From NCBI GenBank assembly GCA_944472135.2, contig OX235262.1:89254903-89318902 (forward strand): DNA of 64,000 nucleotides. The letters are read 5' to 3'. Source of the DNA: Trichobilharzia regenti (lineage: Eukaryota > Platyhelminthes > Trematoda > Strigeidida > Schistosomatidae). The position numbers and the translations under genes were made by a program. The notes beneath the pieces are model-generated. The model saw only the letters and a program-made list of their open reading frames with translations. It was not told the origin of the DNA and did not search any database. Positions 13,101-28,100 of this stretch are shown here, piece after piece (position 1 is the first letter of the stretch; the number at the start of each line of letters is the position of its first letter).

Positions 13101-16100
13101 TTTCATTGACTGGTCCCATGTTTTGATTTGACCTCCGCTAGCTCTTTTCCAGCCTGACCCTAGATCAGCTAAGATTGCCCGTCGAGGAAGGCGATGACTA
13201 GGGATGTTTACGTAACACATGTCCTAACTATCTCAGCCTATGTAATTTCATAGCCTCGTCGACTGATTTCCCCTGCTTACCTAGAACTTGACGCCTAACC
13301 TCAATATTGCTCACCTTATTATACCACTTCATACGGGAAATAGAACGCAGGCACCTATGATCAAAGACAGCTAGTCACCCTTTTCATGTCTTCCACTCTC
13401 AGTGGCCACGTCTCACAGCTGGCCATAAAGGAGGACGGAGCGGACTGATGAGCAGTACACCCGCCCTTTGGTCGATAATCAGATATCACGTCTATTAAGC
13501 CAGAGACGGCGTAAACTGGCATATGCGAAATTAGCCCTCTGTATCCGTGCTGAGATTTTGTACTACTGTATAGAGAAGGAACGTCGTCAGAGGCCTTACG
13601 TAGGATTCTCAATGAAGCTGAAATTAGGGTGGCATTTAAACTACCCAAACAACTCTCTCAGAGATAAACTTTGTCGACTTAAGGACCCGCCTGATAGATC
13701 CAATTAGAAAAAGTAATATAATTTACCAAATACCATGTAATGACTGTGGGGTCAGTTACACGGGTCACACTAGTAGATCGGGGTCAACTGGATTATTGGA
13801 ACATAAAAATTTAGCTAGACCTAGAATAATTGACCCTGCTAAGTTAAGTTACCTAGAAAAAGTACAGCTCAGCCATTGCACTGCATTCACCTGCATGTAA
13901 TCACACAGCGACAGTTTGCGACAAAGTGAGGGTATTAAGAAGTAATATAATTAGGTAGAGAGAGGGAGAGGTGGTTGATCATTGAAGCTTTATTTATTGA
14001 TTCAACACCGCACACATGCATTCGGAATGACGCAAAGCCAATACTGGAGATATGGAAAGTGGCAACAAACAACAAATGGAAATTAGAAAGAGAGAAAATA
14101 TATATAAGACAAAATGTGACAACATGTGACTAAATTGCTATGATTATGAGCAATAAGTTGTTCTCGAAACGTCATCCAGTTGTTAATACTGTATCACTGT
14201 GTGATACTTAGAATAAACTTATCTAACATGGAATTACATTCTACCACAGTGTCCAAGTTCCGCACTTCTATTTTTTCTTTATATAAAAATCCTTTTGTTT
14301 TGCACCAGTTAGATTTCTAGCACTTTTAAATTATTAATCGAAAACTAATTTAATTATTTATATATATTTTAGGCGTTCCTCAGGATCTCGTATGGCGACA
14401 ACCCCAACAACATGTAGTACAGCAACTACAGCAAGTGACCCTTCAAATAATCTAAAATCACATCAGTCAGCATCAGAACCTGTACAAATTTCAGTCACGA
14501 ATGCTAAGAAGGTGAACCAGTCACCTCCACTTGTGTTCAGTCTTCTAGCTGTTTCTCAAGGTTTAACTGTCAATGTGGCTTTGCATTCTACACTGAAAGC
14601 TGTTTACCATGTCAGTTGAAATTTAATGTGATGTCATTATTTTCAAGTAATGGTTTTTGTAGGGATTTTGTTTGATTCGTTGGTCGATTTCAACATGAGC
14701 TGACATCATTTATAGAACCATTGAAAAACCTGGAAGTGCTGAACAGCTGTTTCGTCCTAGTTTGGGACTCTTCAGTAGTACACCCACCACAGGGGTTCGA
14801 ACTCAGGACCTTCTGGTTTCAAGATGAGTGAGCTCGTATACTGTTCAACCACTGGGACCCGATCCAATGCCCGGTGCATGGATTCTGCCTATTTATGACC
14901 TAGCGCGACCACTTCACAGTGTCGTTTTCAGGGAGTTACTGCCCCATCTTCAACCTGCTGCACCCCACTGGTCACGACTTCCCACTGCAACTGCCTGAAT
15001 ATGGCCAGTCGCTAGTGAGCATCAGATCGATTTTCATGATGAAATCCTCCAACCGATCTCACTTTTGTTGGTGTTTTTATTATTATTCAGACTATTGTTA
15101 TTACTTATTATTAGACGGAATGACATTAGCTATTTTCGAATAGTCAGTTAAATTTATGTAATCTAGTATTTTGAAAACGAAAGTAGAGATGAAAACAACG
15201 GAGTGGTAAGGTTTATGATATAGACATTAAGTAGATAGAGTAAATTTCAAAACGTTCATTAATTCCTTCGACACTGCTAGCGCACACAGACACGAAACAT
15301 TAATCCTGGATACTTACCTACTGCTTTTATCGCTGGGAGACTTAATTTCGAGTATTGTATATGTGAATCAATTCCAAGTTGCCAATGAATATGAAAGAGT
15401 CATTCTCTTGAGTAATTATGTATGTTTCAGTTATTCAGGTGTCGCTAATGTTGGCTAAATGAACAGTCTCATTTCTAGTTATTATACTTCATCAATATAC
15501 TTCACCATAGGATCAACACATAACACTTGCTATAGGAATGACTCATCACTCATACCAGAAATATGGAAGATACTACTACCAATCAAATCAAGCGATGAAA
15601 AATATTGGAATTATATAAACGAAATTATAAAGTTGTGTGAGTAACTTGATATGATTATGAGCAATAATTAGAGCTCGAAGCGTCATCAGGAAGTATTAGT
15701 GTATAAAACTGTGAGACATTATCAAAATAAATGTTATTTACAATGGAATTATACTCTACGACAATACACAAGTTGTATTCTTGTATCAATGATACTTTAT
15801 CAACGCGTTTTTCACCTGAATAAGGTAACATAATGTAGATTATTTCATTTTTGCTTCATCCTGTCAATTCTTATCTTTTATTTATTTTTTAGATTGATCC
15901 CGTTTACGTTTCTGGTCAGCTTGGCTCACGCACTTATGTGGACATTAGTATCACCGATCATTCTCTCAGCCTTAAATCTTTGGTGAGTTGATTGTTGTCT
16001 AGATAGTATTTATACTTTGATAAGTGTTTTATTTTACACTCAAGTTGTTCTATTTATTTCGCGAAATGTGTATTATCTGAGTTACATATTGCTACTTGCT

Positions 16101-19100
16101 ATTATTTTATTATTATTATTGTCTCCTTTAGTTCCTAGAGGAACATAGGGCTTCAGCTGCAAGTCTCAATTGCGTTCGGTTCTCCATCAACATTTTCACC
16201 TGGCTCCAGGTTTGCCTACATACTTTCATCTCCTTCATATCACCCTCTCACTGATGACCAACTTGCCACTTTCCATTCGGGTTCCACTCGACAGCCTGGC
16301 ATGTGATGTCACTCACTTGATGGTTTGTTTTCTCAGATTATGGCCTATCCACTTCCATTTCTTCCTGCATATTTGTTGGACAATTGGTTCCTGCTGGATT
16401 GATTTGCTCCCAGAGATCCCTTTTGCTGATCTTTTTTGGCCAGTAGTATTGGGCAGAGACAGCTGTTGATGAAAGCCTGTCATTTTTTGGAGGTGCCCTT
16501 CGTGATGCGTCAAGTCTCTGATCCGCATAGTAGCATTGAATAACTTCACACTGGAGTTAAAAATCCGGATCTTATTTTTAATGCTGAGTGCTGTTGATCT
16601 CCACACAGACTTAAGAGTAATGAAAGTTTGCCTCGCTTTCCCGATCATTTTTTGATATTCTCATCAGTTCCTTCCGCCTGTAGCTGAAACGATGTTTCCC
16701 AGATTGGTGATAAAGGAGGTTACTTCTTTTAGATTTCTCTCATTTATGCTGATTGATGTCTGTAGTTGTTGTTGCTGTTGGTGTTGGCCAAGAACCTTCA
16801 TTGCCTCTGTTTTCTCTGTGTTCACCTGTAGTTCCTATCTTTGATGCTTCTTCTACTAACTTGTTGCTTTTCACTTGCCTATCTTCCAGTTTGTTTGAAA
16901 TGCTACTTGCTATGCTTCTAGCTAAAATTTAACGTGAATGATACCTTACATGTAATATTACTGGAAAGATATAGGAGAATATCGTTCCTTTCTTAGGTAT
17001 ATTAATGCCAACCGAATTGGTGTATCCCTGGGCTTTCTAACTACTCTTTTTGTCTTCATATCTTAAGAACTTTGTGGATGTTACCATATGTACCGTTTAA
17101 GGATGATGTCGTTTCTCTCTTCGTTCTCAAATAATTTTCATATTAATCGTTGAAGCAAATGCTCAATTCTTTGCTTAGTACATTTCTGTTTGTTTATTAA
17201 TTGTTGATTGTTCAGTGATATTTTTGATAACATTTTTATTTCAGCGTCCTCCTGCTAACTTTCCAACATCAATCTCATTGCCTTTACCGCGTATATTAGC
17301 TTCAATAGTTCAACGTGTCTCTTCAGGCGGCCGTTATGCTCGTGGCCAACGTAAAGAGGCTATACTCACCTACGGTTTAGAAGCTGAACAAGGACTTTAT
17401 TTAGATATTCAAATACAAATTGATACTCTTGAACAAAATTTAAGTACTGATATGCTTAACTATATTATGGTAGTTGTGAAATTATTTATGAAGGTAAATT
17501 TACTGTTTGTTGAATATAACATTACATCATGCAATACCTTTCACTGATATTAATGATCATTATTTTCGTTACCATGTTTATACTGATGTTAAAATTACCT
17601 TATTTGAGTAATAGGACTGTGAGTGTATTGATTGGCTGACTAGAAGTTTGCCTCAATTTTCCATAGTTTGAACAGTCACCTAAGTGGTGCTCGGGAGGCA
17701 CAAACACGAGAGAGCCAGACAGGCTTTAGACCAGGAAGAGGGTGTATTGATCATATCTTCACCCTCCGACAGATTCTAGAACATAGGCATTCCTACCGGC
17801 GTCCAACAGTCATTATATTTCTTGACCTAAAGGCAGCATTCGACTCTATCGATAGAGAAGTTCTCTGGAGATGCTTGGCTGTAAAGGGAATGCCGAGAAA
17901 ATATATTGCACTGATTAAGGCACTCTATTCGTACTCATACAGCCAGGTGAGGGCTTACGGCGAGCTGTCATCTGAACTGATGACGACTAGTGGTGTCCGT
18001 CAAGGATGCCCATTGTCTCCTTTTCTATTCAACTTCATCATAGATGTGTTAATGGACTTAACCCTAGGTGACTTCAGCGACTCAGGGATTGACTTGCTAC
18101 CGGGGAATAATCCCGTTGACTTAGAATATGCAGACGATATAGTCCTTCTAGGCGAAGACGCTGACGAAATGCAGAGTCTTCTGAACACCTTGAGCCGTAA
18201 TCTACGAATGTTTGGCATGCGATTCGCTCCCGCCAAATGCAAGATGATGTTACAGGACTGGACTACATCGACGCCTAGTTTAAAAATAGGAAGTGAAGTG
18301 GTAGAGCACGTCGACCGCTTCACTTATTTGGGAAGTACCATCAGCCGATGCCAACGGGTTGATCTCTGACGAAATCTCGGCACGAATACAGAGGGCTAAT
18401 TTCGCATATGCCAGTTTACGCCGTCTCTGGCTTAGTAGACGTGATATCTGATTATCGACCAAAGGGCGGGTGTACTGCTCATCAGTCCGCTCCGTCCTTT
18501 ATGGCCAGCTGTGAGACATGGCCACTGAGAGTGGAAGACATGAAAAGGGTGACTAGCTGTCTTTGATCATAGGTGCCTGCGCTCTATTTCCCGGGTGAAG
18601 TGGCATAATAAGGTGAGCAACATTGAGGTTAGGCGTTGAGTTCTAGGTAAGCAGGGGAAATCAATCGACGAAGTCGTGAAGTTGCAAAGACTGAGATGGT
18701 TAGGACATGTGTTACGTATGCCAAGCCATCGCCTCCCTCGACGAGCAATGTTAGCGGATATAGGGTCAGGCTGGAAAAAAGCTAGCGGCGGTCAAACAAA
18801 AACTTGGCACCAGTCAATGAAATCCACAACAGTTGGTCTAAGCCATGTAGGAAGATGTAGACTTCCTGGTTGGGGTCCTCGGGACGGTAAAAATCTATGG
18901 TTGGAAACAATTGGTGACATGGCTCAAAATCGTTCTCAATGGCGGGCGCAGATGCATCCACTCCTTGTGACTTATGATCTCCAATGAAACTGTTTTGTTC
19001 TTCGTTATTACTCCTCCTTTGTCTCACACCTCTGTTAACTCTCTCTATTATGCCTTTCTTGTACTTTCTTCTCTTGCTCTGCGTGCTACATGCAGTGTGG

Positions 19101-22100
19101 CGACTTGAACTGGTACACATTTGTGCAGAGTTCTATGTCGAAAACAGACAGACAGTCACCTAGTCTGCTTAGTTGTCAAATAACAGGTCAGTTTGTAGGA
19201 ATTTGGTTTATTTCAAGCTTGATCACGGATTGATGTCAGTTAGAGAACCATTGAAAACCTGCAGGCAGTTCATTGCTGGACAGCTGTCTCGTCCTAGTTT
19301 CGGACTCTTGCCTGGAGTTCTTGTGAGAATTCATGACCACTGGAGTCCACGCGGTATGACCTGAAGACAAATAATCGCCGATGACTTTGACTGATGGTTG
19401 CGCTAAAATCACAAATTGGTAGGAATTGGGATCCATGGAACCCTTGAATCACGAACCAGTGACTGAATGGTCTACGAGCTTGCCTTTGTAACCTAAAAGT
19501 TCTGGGTTCGAACCCTGGTGCATGATTAAGCGAGAAGTATTCAACACACTGGCTCGTCAGTCCAGTTTACACAAATTTCAGAAACTTGGTATGGTTTTCT
19601 GTTCAGTTTTTTATATTTTCTGATTAGCATTATCTTTATCTAAAACAAATATGTCGCCAACTGGGGAACTGCCCACATATCTGGTGATTATAATAAACTT
19701 TGATTTCATATGTTTAACCACCTTCAGTCTGATCAGACCTGTAGTGCGTGTCACAATCTTTGTTCAAAGTTCATTATTTACTATTTATTTCATTTATTTA
19801 GTGTAACTTTTGTAAGCTAGCCAGACAGTATTTGATGCTTACAGCTTTGCCTACAAGATTAGTTTGAGACAGACTGTTAAACTAGTCTAATTCAGACAAA
19901 AAAATATTTGCAAACAAATTCCATTACTAATTTTTTTTTATTTGAACTATCTAATTATGTCAATAGAAAATAGTTACATGCTACTGTGCTATTAATTATT
20001 GATTTTTGTCTGTAAAATGTTCCTGAAAGCCATTAAAAATCTTTATTTCTTATGTTTAGGAAATAAATGAAGTTATACAAAAAATGGCTGGTGATGAACG
20101 ACCTCGTCTACGTAAACCTCTTTTAAGATTCACACAAAATCAAACGAATCAATCTGATGATTTAACACGTTTAAATATATCCGGTATTCAAAGTGGTCCG
20201 AATGGTGACTGGATTCTGTCACGTGCTGCACGTGGCAGAACTAAATTCACAATCAAGTAATAATTTAACTGTTATAATTACCTCCTGATGTTTGACCTAA
20301 ATTCTAATATTTTTTTTATCCATCTTATACCCAGTATAGCAAAAATCAAGAGTAAATTTCTCATGGATCGGTAATAATATTCAGGCGGATGCCTTACCTA
20401 GAGATACCTTGAATTAATGCAAGTTTATTGGCACTAATAACACTCGACTATTCTACTATTTAAATACATTTTGTGTGGATGTGTAGCTTATTGGCTAAAG
20501 CACTCATTTTTCAACCAGTGGGTCGTAGGTTCGAGTCCCGCTTAACTTAGTTTAGCATTGGAAACTGAACCACATCAATGGTTTAGTGGTTGGATACTCG
20601 CCAACCATGCACACGTGACCCACGGTTCGATTCCCGGTCGGCGCACAGCTTCACCTCGTTTAGTTGGTTGTCAGCCCAACAAAGAAGGGAGTTTGGACCA
20701 GCAAACTCACCCTGTGAAAAAAGACATCATCACTACTACTGAAACTTCATAGCTCAAGCTTGAAGCCCTATGTCAAGGAACTTAACCCTAAGTTCCTATT
20801 ATTTGCGAATACGCTCCGAATCGATAACTACTACGATCAGTAACCCACTTCAACTCCAAAATACCAGTATTTGTAGGAACTTATATTGTTCAGCAATTAA
20901 AATTGAAACTGATACAGAAGTCTATAAACAAATGCTTTATAATGAATGCACCAGTACTTTTATTCGTATTCTTTCGTCTTCTTCCAACTTGTACACGATT
21001 GATTCATTCGCGCCTTCGGTCAATGAACCAACGTTCAATGTTCACGTTCCTTCACACCATATGTTCCAACTGGAACGCGAAGGAATGACATAACATAACA
21101 TAGTCTGCTACATGAGAAAATATTCTCTGACTAAGTGATTTGTAAAAGAATATTTTTCTCTTTTCAAACACATTATCTCAAAATATTTTTGCGTTTCATA
21201 GGAACTCTAGAAAAATCGCATACTTACAGTTTTTAATTGTCTAATGTGTTTCAGCTGATTAAAGTCGACGCTTTGATACAAGTATGCATTTACTGAGTGT
21301 ATTAATCGCTTTTAGCGAAGTTTTTCAGGTTTACCTATCACATTAAAACAAAATAAATAATAATTTATCCTTCACGTTTCCAGTAGAACATACGGCTTCA
21401 AGCTAATGGCTTGTAGTTTCTGTAGCAGTGGTGTTTATTTTTACAGGATGGGATTGCTAGCCTCATGCCCAACCTTTCCTCTTTACCAGTCTCACTACTG
21501 GTTTAGCGAGGTAAAGGAGTGCGTTGGCGGCCGGGGATCGAACCCCGGACATGTGCATGGTCGGCGGGCGTCCTAACCTCTGTGCCGCCGACGCACAATA
21601 AAACAATTACTGTTTATTTTTTGCCTCAAAGATAAGATGCTTTAAACCAAGTTATTCAGCACATCTCATTCACTGATAGATGGACAAGATTTCTTAAAAC
21701 TAAACGTTAAATATCGACTTCTTTATTGTAGAAATTTGTTTGTCTATTTTTGGTGTTACTTAGTGCATTCACTTCAACCCTGTGACATAAAGTGGAAAAG
21801 TTTATGCACATATATTAACTAACATTTTTAGATAACAGGTATAATTAGCAGTCAAATTTTTATGACGTTGGTTTTAGTTAGGTTATGTTGAAGCGAAATT
21901 GTTGGTGTCTGTTGACAAGCGTGCTTCTTGTACACGGACGTTCCGACTATGTCCGAAAGAATTCACGTGAAGTTACTCTGGTTGGTAATGAGTAGACGGT
22001 GAACTTCCATTTGTGATTGTACCCGTATTGGCATCTTAAACGGTGGGCGCATGGTTTGGATCTCATTGGGAACACCACTCTCAGGGAACACAAGTACATC

Positions 22101-25100
22101 CAGCTGACTAGTCCCAAACAGGATGAATTGTACATCCTGGATCCCACTGCTCGCAACCGTCAACCATATATATATATATATAATATATAATAATATATAT
22201 ATATATAACTTTATGTCTTTACTTGACAAATTGTTACAATATCGAGTAATTATGTCTTCGCCTGGATAAACAGCACTTGAATTACTCAAGTTTACTTTGT
22301 TCTCAAGTAATATTCGTGATAAGCGTCATGTATATAAATCAGCTTGAATGTATATCAGTCATATATAAGTGAAATTTTTTAAAATTTTTTATAGAATACG
22401 AATGAAGGAGATTCAGTTGTTAGCATCAACAAAAAATGGTGCAATCAAATTAGAAGCGAGAAAAATTGAAGTTGAGTTAACTAATCGTGTTTCACAAACT
22501 CATTCAATTCATAATCGTAATGGATCATTTTATCCATCGAATGATTCAAATATTTTATCAACACTTGGTGTATCTCAGAAAAGACCTTCGAATTTAAATA
22601 TTCGTCCATCAAACAATCCTAGTGGTCACCATTTTGATTTTAGTCCTACATCCCTTGGAGAATCAAGTGGTAAGTTGTTTGTTCTCAATTATGCATCGTT
22701 TAGTCTTCCGAATACTTCTGAAAGATTGCGATCTATTGATTAATGTTTTGAAATAAGTAATAAAGACATTTTGAGGACAGTTGGTTCCCTTTATGTGAAT
22801 ATCAAGAAAAAGAATGAGAAGACGTAATTTATCTGAATCGTGTAATGTATTTACACAACGCATTTCGAGCAATCTGATCATACATTTTACTTGTTAAAGG
22901 AATATACATGGAAATAATAATAAAGCGTTAAGGGGTGACGGAATAGACAAGGGTCAAGTTAAAAGGCCATATTGAAGCTCAAAATGACAATGGGGATCAA
23001 TAAACCAAAGGAGGAAGGTAATGGTACATGGGGGAATTGTCATCTGAATTGGTAACAACCACTGGTGTCCGACAGGGATGTCCACTTTCCCCATTTCTGT
23101 TTAACTTCATCGTAGATATGCTGATGGAAGTATCCTTAACTGAACGTAATGACTTAGGAATCGACTTGTTACCAGGGAATAGTCTTATGGACTTAGAATA
23201 TGCAGATGACATAGTCCCGTTAGGGGAGGATGCTGACAAAATCCAGCAGAGTCTTCTGAACACCTTGAGCAGCAATCTTCGTATGTTTGGCATGCGATTC
23301 GCCCAAACAAAATGTAAGATGCTGCTACAGGAGTGGACCACATCAACTTAGTGATAGGGAGTGAATTGATAGAACATGTTGACCACTTCACCTATTTGGG
23401 AAGTTGTATTAGCACCAACGGACTGATTGGCGATGAAATCTTAGCACAGATCCGAAAAGCTCGAGCTGCTTTCGCTGACTTACACCATCTCTGGCGTAGG
23501 CGTGACATCCGGTTATCAACCAAGGGACGTGTGTACTGCTCATCAGTTCGCTCCGTCCTTCTCTATGGCTCTGAAACATGGCCAATACGAGTTGAAGACA
23601 TGAAAAGGTTGACTGCTTTCGATCATAGATGTCTGCGATCTCTGTCTCACGTTAGGTGGTATAATAAGGTAAGTGATGTTGACGTTAGGCGTAGAGTGTT
23701 GGGCAAACAGGGAAAATCAATCGACGAGGCTATAAAGTTACATAGACTAAGATGGCTAGGTCACGTGCTGCGCATGCCTAACCACCGCCTCCCCCGACGG
23801 GCATTGCTAGCTGATATAGGTGAAGGTTGGAAAAGAGCCAGTGGTGGCCAAACAAAAACATGTCATCAATCCATGAAATCCTTGACAGTTAAACTGAGTC
23901 AGGTAGGGAGATGCAGACTCCCGGGTTGGGGCCCTCGGACTCTAGGAATCAATGGCTGGAGACAATAGGTGACATGGCTCAAAATCGTTGTCAATGGCCA
24001 GCGCAGATGTATTCAGTCTCTGTAATCTTTCATATTCCTTTCTACCATTACCCATTCTGTTTCACTCTTATACTTGTCAAACACTATTGATTCTCTTCAC
24101 TCATATTCTTGTCTACCTCTGTGTGCTATTTGGAACGTGGTATCTCGAACTGGTGCACTTCGGTGCCAAGTTCTATGTTGAAGCCAGACAGACAGAGAAT
24201 GGTACATGTGCCCTAGCATCAGAACAAAGCTTACTAAGGAAGGTTTAATGTGATGACGAATTGTCTTAGAACACATAAAGATGCTTTAAACTCCCACGAA
24301 CTTGAGGATGACCCCCAAACATGTTGTATTGACAGGTTTAGAGCACGCGTAAACACCAATTTTATGTCCTATCTCTATAATATATTTCTCAATAGAAGAG
24401 ATAGGTTGTCTTTGTTCATCATTTTAACGGGTTCAGGAGATTCGATTCGCTTTTGAAGCCATTTGGGAACATGATCTTAGGCCCTTACTTGCAAAGATCA
24501 ATGAGTCTTCCCTACGTATGCGTGTCCACGCAGACATTTAAAATGGCAGATACAGTGGGATGTGACATTGCTTTTTGCATGTCCTAGGGGGTTTGATGGA
24601 TATATAGCCACCACATTCGTTTCAGATCTTTGCTGCATAGAAAGTCTTTTTAACATCAGCATTCAACCTTTGTCTAGCTACCAAACTGCTATGATCACTC
24701 ATGTAGGCTAGCTTGATATATACATCCTTCCTAGCTGCGAGTTGGAGAATGGGTCTTGGTGTTCTGACTCTTCAGTATCTCCTTAGAACTTATCCGGATA
24801 ATTATTATCAACTAGACTTTCCATCAGTTTTTTCTTCGTCTTTAAGTGTATCTTCTAGGTGTATTTGTTGAATCCTCTTAAAGAGATACCTCACTAAGGC
24901 TCTTTTGTACCGAACAGGAGAAAGCTATGGTAATTATGACACTATACTGTTAGATTCTAACCGTCCAAATTCCGTAAACTGCTATATATATATATATATA
25001 TATAGTCAAGCGACTAGGCTTATTTATTTTTGAAGCATATTTCTCCCTATAAATTACTCCTGATAGGATTTACTTTGCTTACATGTTAAATAAAAGTAAC

Positions 25101-28100
25101 TACTCTAATTGTGTGAACGACCTGTGTTTTGTCTTAGCTAATGAAATACCATAGCTAGCTGATTGGTGAATAATCTGACGACAATTCAGCATCTCATTCT
25201 GATGACTAATTTTCCTTCAGCTGTATTATTTTTTACATAGGCAGAAGATGTAATCACAAAACAGCAGTTTAAAAGTGTTCAGTTTCATGTTTTTTTTAGT
25301 GATTAGCATTCCATCATTATTCTTGAGGATAATTTAAACCTTGAATGAAGCAACAAAATCAACAGTTAAATAGTTGTGTAAATTACTCTAAATATATATG
25401 TGTATAAGTTAATGCCAGAATACTCCAACTCTTAGTAATTTTACTCAATGCATTTTGTTTTTTTTTTCATAGTTTTTATTCCATCCTAATTAGTCTACTT
25501 TTTCCTTACCATTTTGTTTTCAGGTCATGATTCACTTTTCATATACGCTACCATTGCCAATATTGGTCTAGATTTGGGTTATTTCGATCAGGTAAGCTGA
25601 ACAAGCTTTATTATATTTTCCTAATTTAATTGTATTCACGTCATCTTCCCTTTAATATACCTATAACAATAAAAAGTGACTCTGTTTTGTGAATAGGGGA
25701 ATTCTACTTCCGCATATCTCTTGTCAATTTGACAGATCACGGCAGTATTTGATAGCAGAATTGCTTATCTGCTGAAATGATATACATATATGTCAAAACA
25801 CTGAAACCTTACATTGATTGATTGACTGACTGACTGGTTTCAACATAAAACTTCGCACAGATGTGCAGCCGTTAGAGTGGCCTCATTCAATGTAGCAGAC
25901 AAAGCAAGAAAAGAGAGCAAACAAAGATTCAGAACATAGATAGGGAACAGAAATAAGGGGCAAAAAGAATAATAATAATATGGAAGAACAACGGAATTTT
26001 ATTGGATGTGGTAAATCACAAAGAGTGAATGCATCTCCGCCAGTCATTGAGAACGATTTTGAGCAATATTACCGATTGTCTCCAGCCTTCATCGGTTTTT
26101 ACCATTCCGGCGACCCCAACCAGTCAAAAAGACTACACCTCCCTACGTGGCTGGCTGGCTGGCTTAAACCAACTGTTATGGATTTCATTGATTGATGAAG
26201 CCATGTTTTGGTTTGACCATCACTACCAACTCTTTTCCAACCTGATCGATGCTGTGTCAGCTAACATTGCCCGTCGGTCGAGGAAGGCGATCGATGGCTA
26301 GACATACGCAACACATGTGTTGACCATCTTAATCGGTGTAACTTCACAAACTCATCGGTTGATTTCCCCTTCTTATTTAGCACTCGACTGAGGCCTAACC
26401 TCAATATTTCCCACCCTATTACACTTACCACCTTACATGGGAGATAGAACGCAGGCACCTATGATCAAAGACAACTAGTGAGCCTTTACATGTCTTCCAC
26501 TCTCAATGGCCAGGTCTCACAGCCAGCCATAAAGGAGGATGGAGCAGACTGCTGAGAAGTACATATTACACACGTCCTTTGCTCGATAGACAGGTAATCA
26601 CGCCTACGTCAGAGATGGCGTAAACTGGCATATGAGAAACTAGCCTTCTGTATCCGTGCTGAGATTTCGTCAGCGATCAATCCGTTGGCGTTGGCTGATG
26701 TATCTCTCCAAATAAGTGAAGTGATCAACACTCTCCTTCAACCACTTCACTCCCTATCTCTAAACCAGGAGTCAATCTAGTCCAGTCCTGTAACCTCGTC
26801 ATCTTACAGTTGGCGGGTGCGAATCGCATATGCCAAACATTCGAAGATTGCTGCTCCTCAAGGTGTGCAGAAGACTCTGCTCTATTTTGTCAGCGTCTTC
26901 ACCTAGAAGGACTATGTCATCTGTATATTCTAAGTCGACGGGATTATTACCTAGTAGCAAGTCAATCTCTGAGTCGCTGAATGCAGTTGGAGTTAAGTTC
27001 ACTAGTACATCTCTAATGAAAACAAACAGAAACGGGGAACTTACATTGAAATCTCCATCTGCATATGTTCTTCGTGTTTGTTCTCCCTTTGTCTTCGTTT
27101 CAAGCCTTGTGCATATTTGTTTTATGCTGATCTTTCATTTTGTCCTCTTCGTTCCTTAATCCCTGTCTCTATTATTTATTAGTATTTCCCAAGACCACAT
27201 AATATACAACCATTTACAAAATCTTGTCAATAGCACTCGTTTTTAGGATGATATTGTATTATATATATATTCGATTTTGGTATAACATTTACAAGTCTCT
27301 AAGTTATAATAAAGGTATTAGATAGTTGGAGGCAATCAGAAGTAAGCCTTCCACCTAGGTTTCGTGCCAGTTGCCACTCACCAGTCAGCAAGGCGAATGT
27401 ATCTGTAACTTTGAAGGAACTCATGTCCCTCCTGAGATTCGAACCCCGGTCATCCAGTGAGTTCTGCAGTCATAGACGTTACCACTGAGCTATTCGGGCT
27501 CGTGATTGACTTCCTGTAGGACTGTAGTGGGTATTTTGATTGGACACTAGTAACTAGTGTGACTTGTCTAGTCCTTTTCTTTGGTGCAGAGTGACTGGTT
27601 TTTTGTGTTTCCCAATGAATGAAAAACGAAACAATATTTTTTTTGCCGACGTTTCTCTATTTATTGCTAGTAGCTGTTTACATAATGAAATTGTTTGTGA
27701 CATTCGTGTTAGTTTTGTGTTTTCCTGGAGGAAGGGGGTAGTTGTAACCAGGTCAAATTCTGTTTTAGTCCATCATTCTTATTCAGGCAATTCGGATTCC
27801 ATTTGAAATGAAGTGCTTCTGATATTAGACATTCTTTGTGATTTCTGAAATTTTTCTGGACTACTTCAGTATTGTCAGACTTGTTTTTGACATATATAAG
27901 TCTCTAAGTTACCAGAATACTTTTTTTTAATATTTTAATTCATTCTTTAATAAAAACATCGTTGAACTATAACTTCAATAAGCGTAAAATGTGAAATAAC
28001 GAACGAACATTAAAATAGAAAGTTTCTTTTATCGTGAAACTAATCGCTGTAACAATCGCTGTTATTATTATGCCCTCTACGGACTTTCATTATGCCTCTA

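Noticed and set aside
17668..18369. Host gene for a reverse-transcriptase-like protein
   Set aside because: Flanked by an 11-bp target duplication, 5'-truncated, and frame-shifted; a LINE insertion.
20470..20545. Single tRNA-like segment with GGTTCGAGTCCC
   Set aside because: No 7-bp acceptor stem or clear anticodon arm can be paired; treated as part of the neighbouring SINE region.
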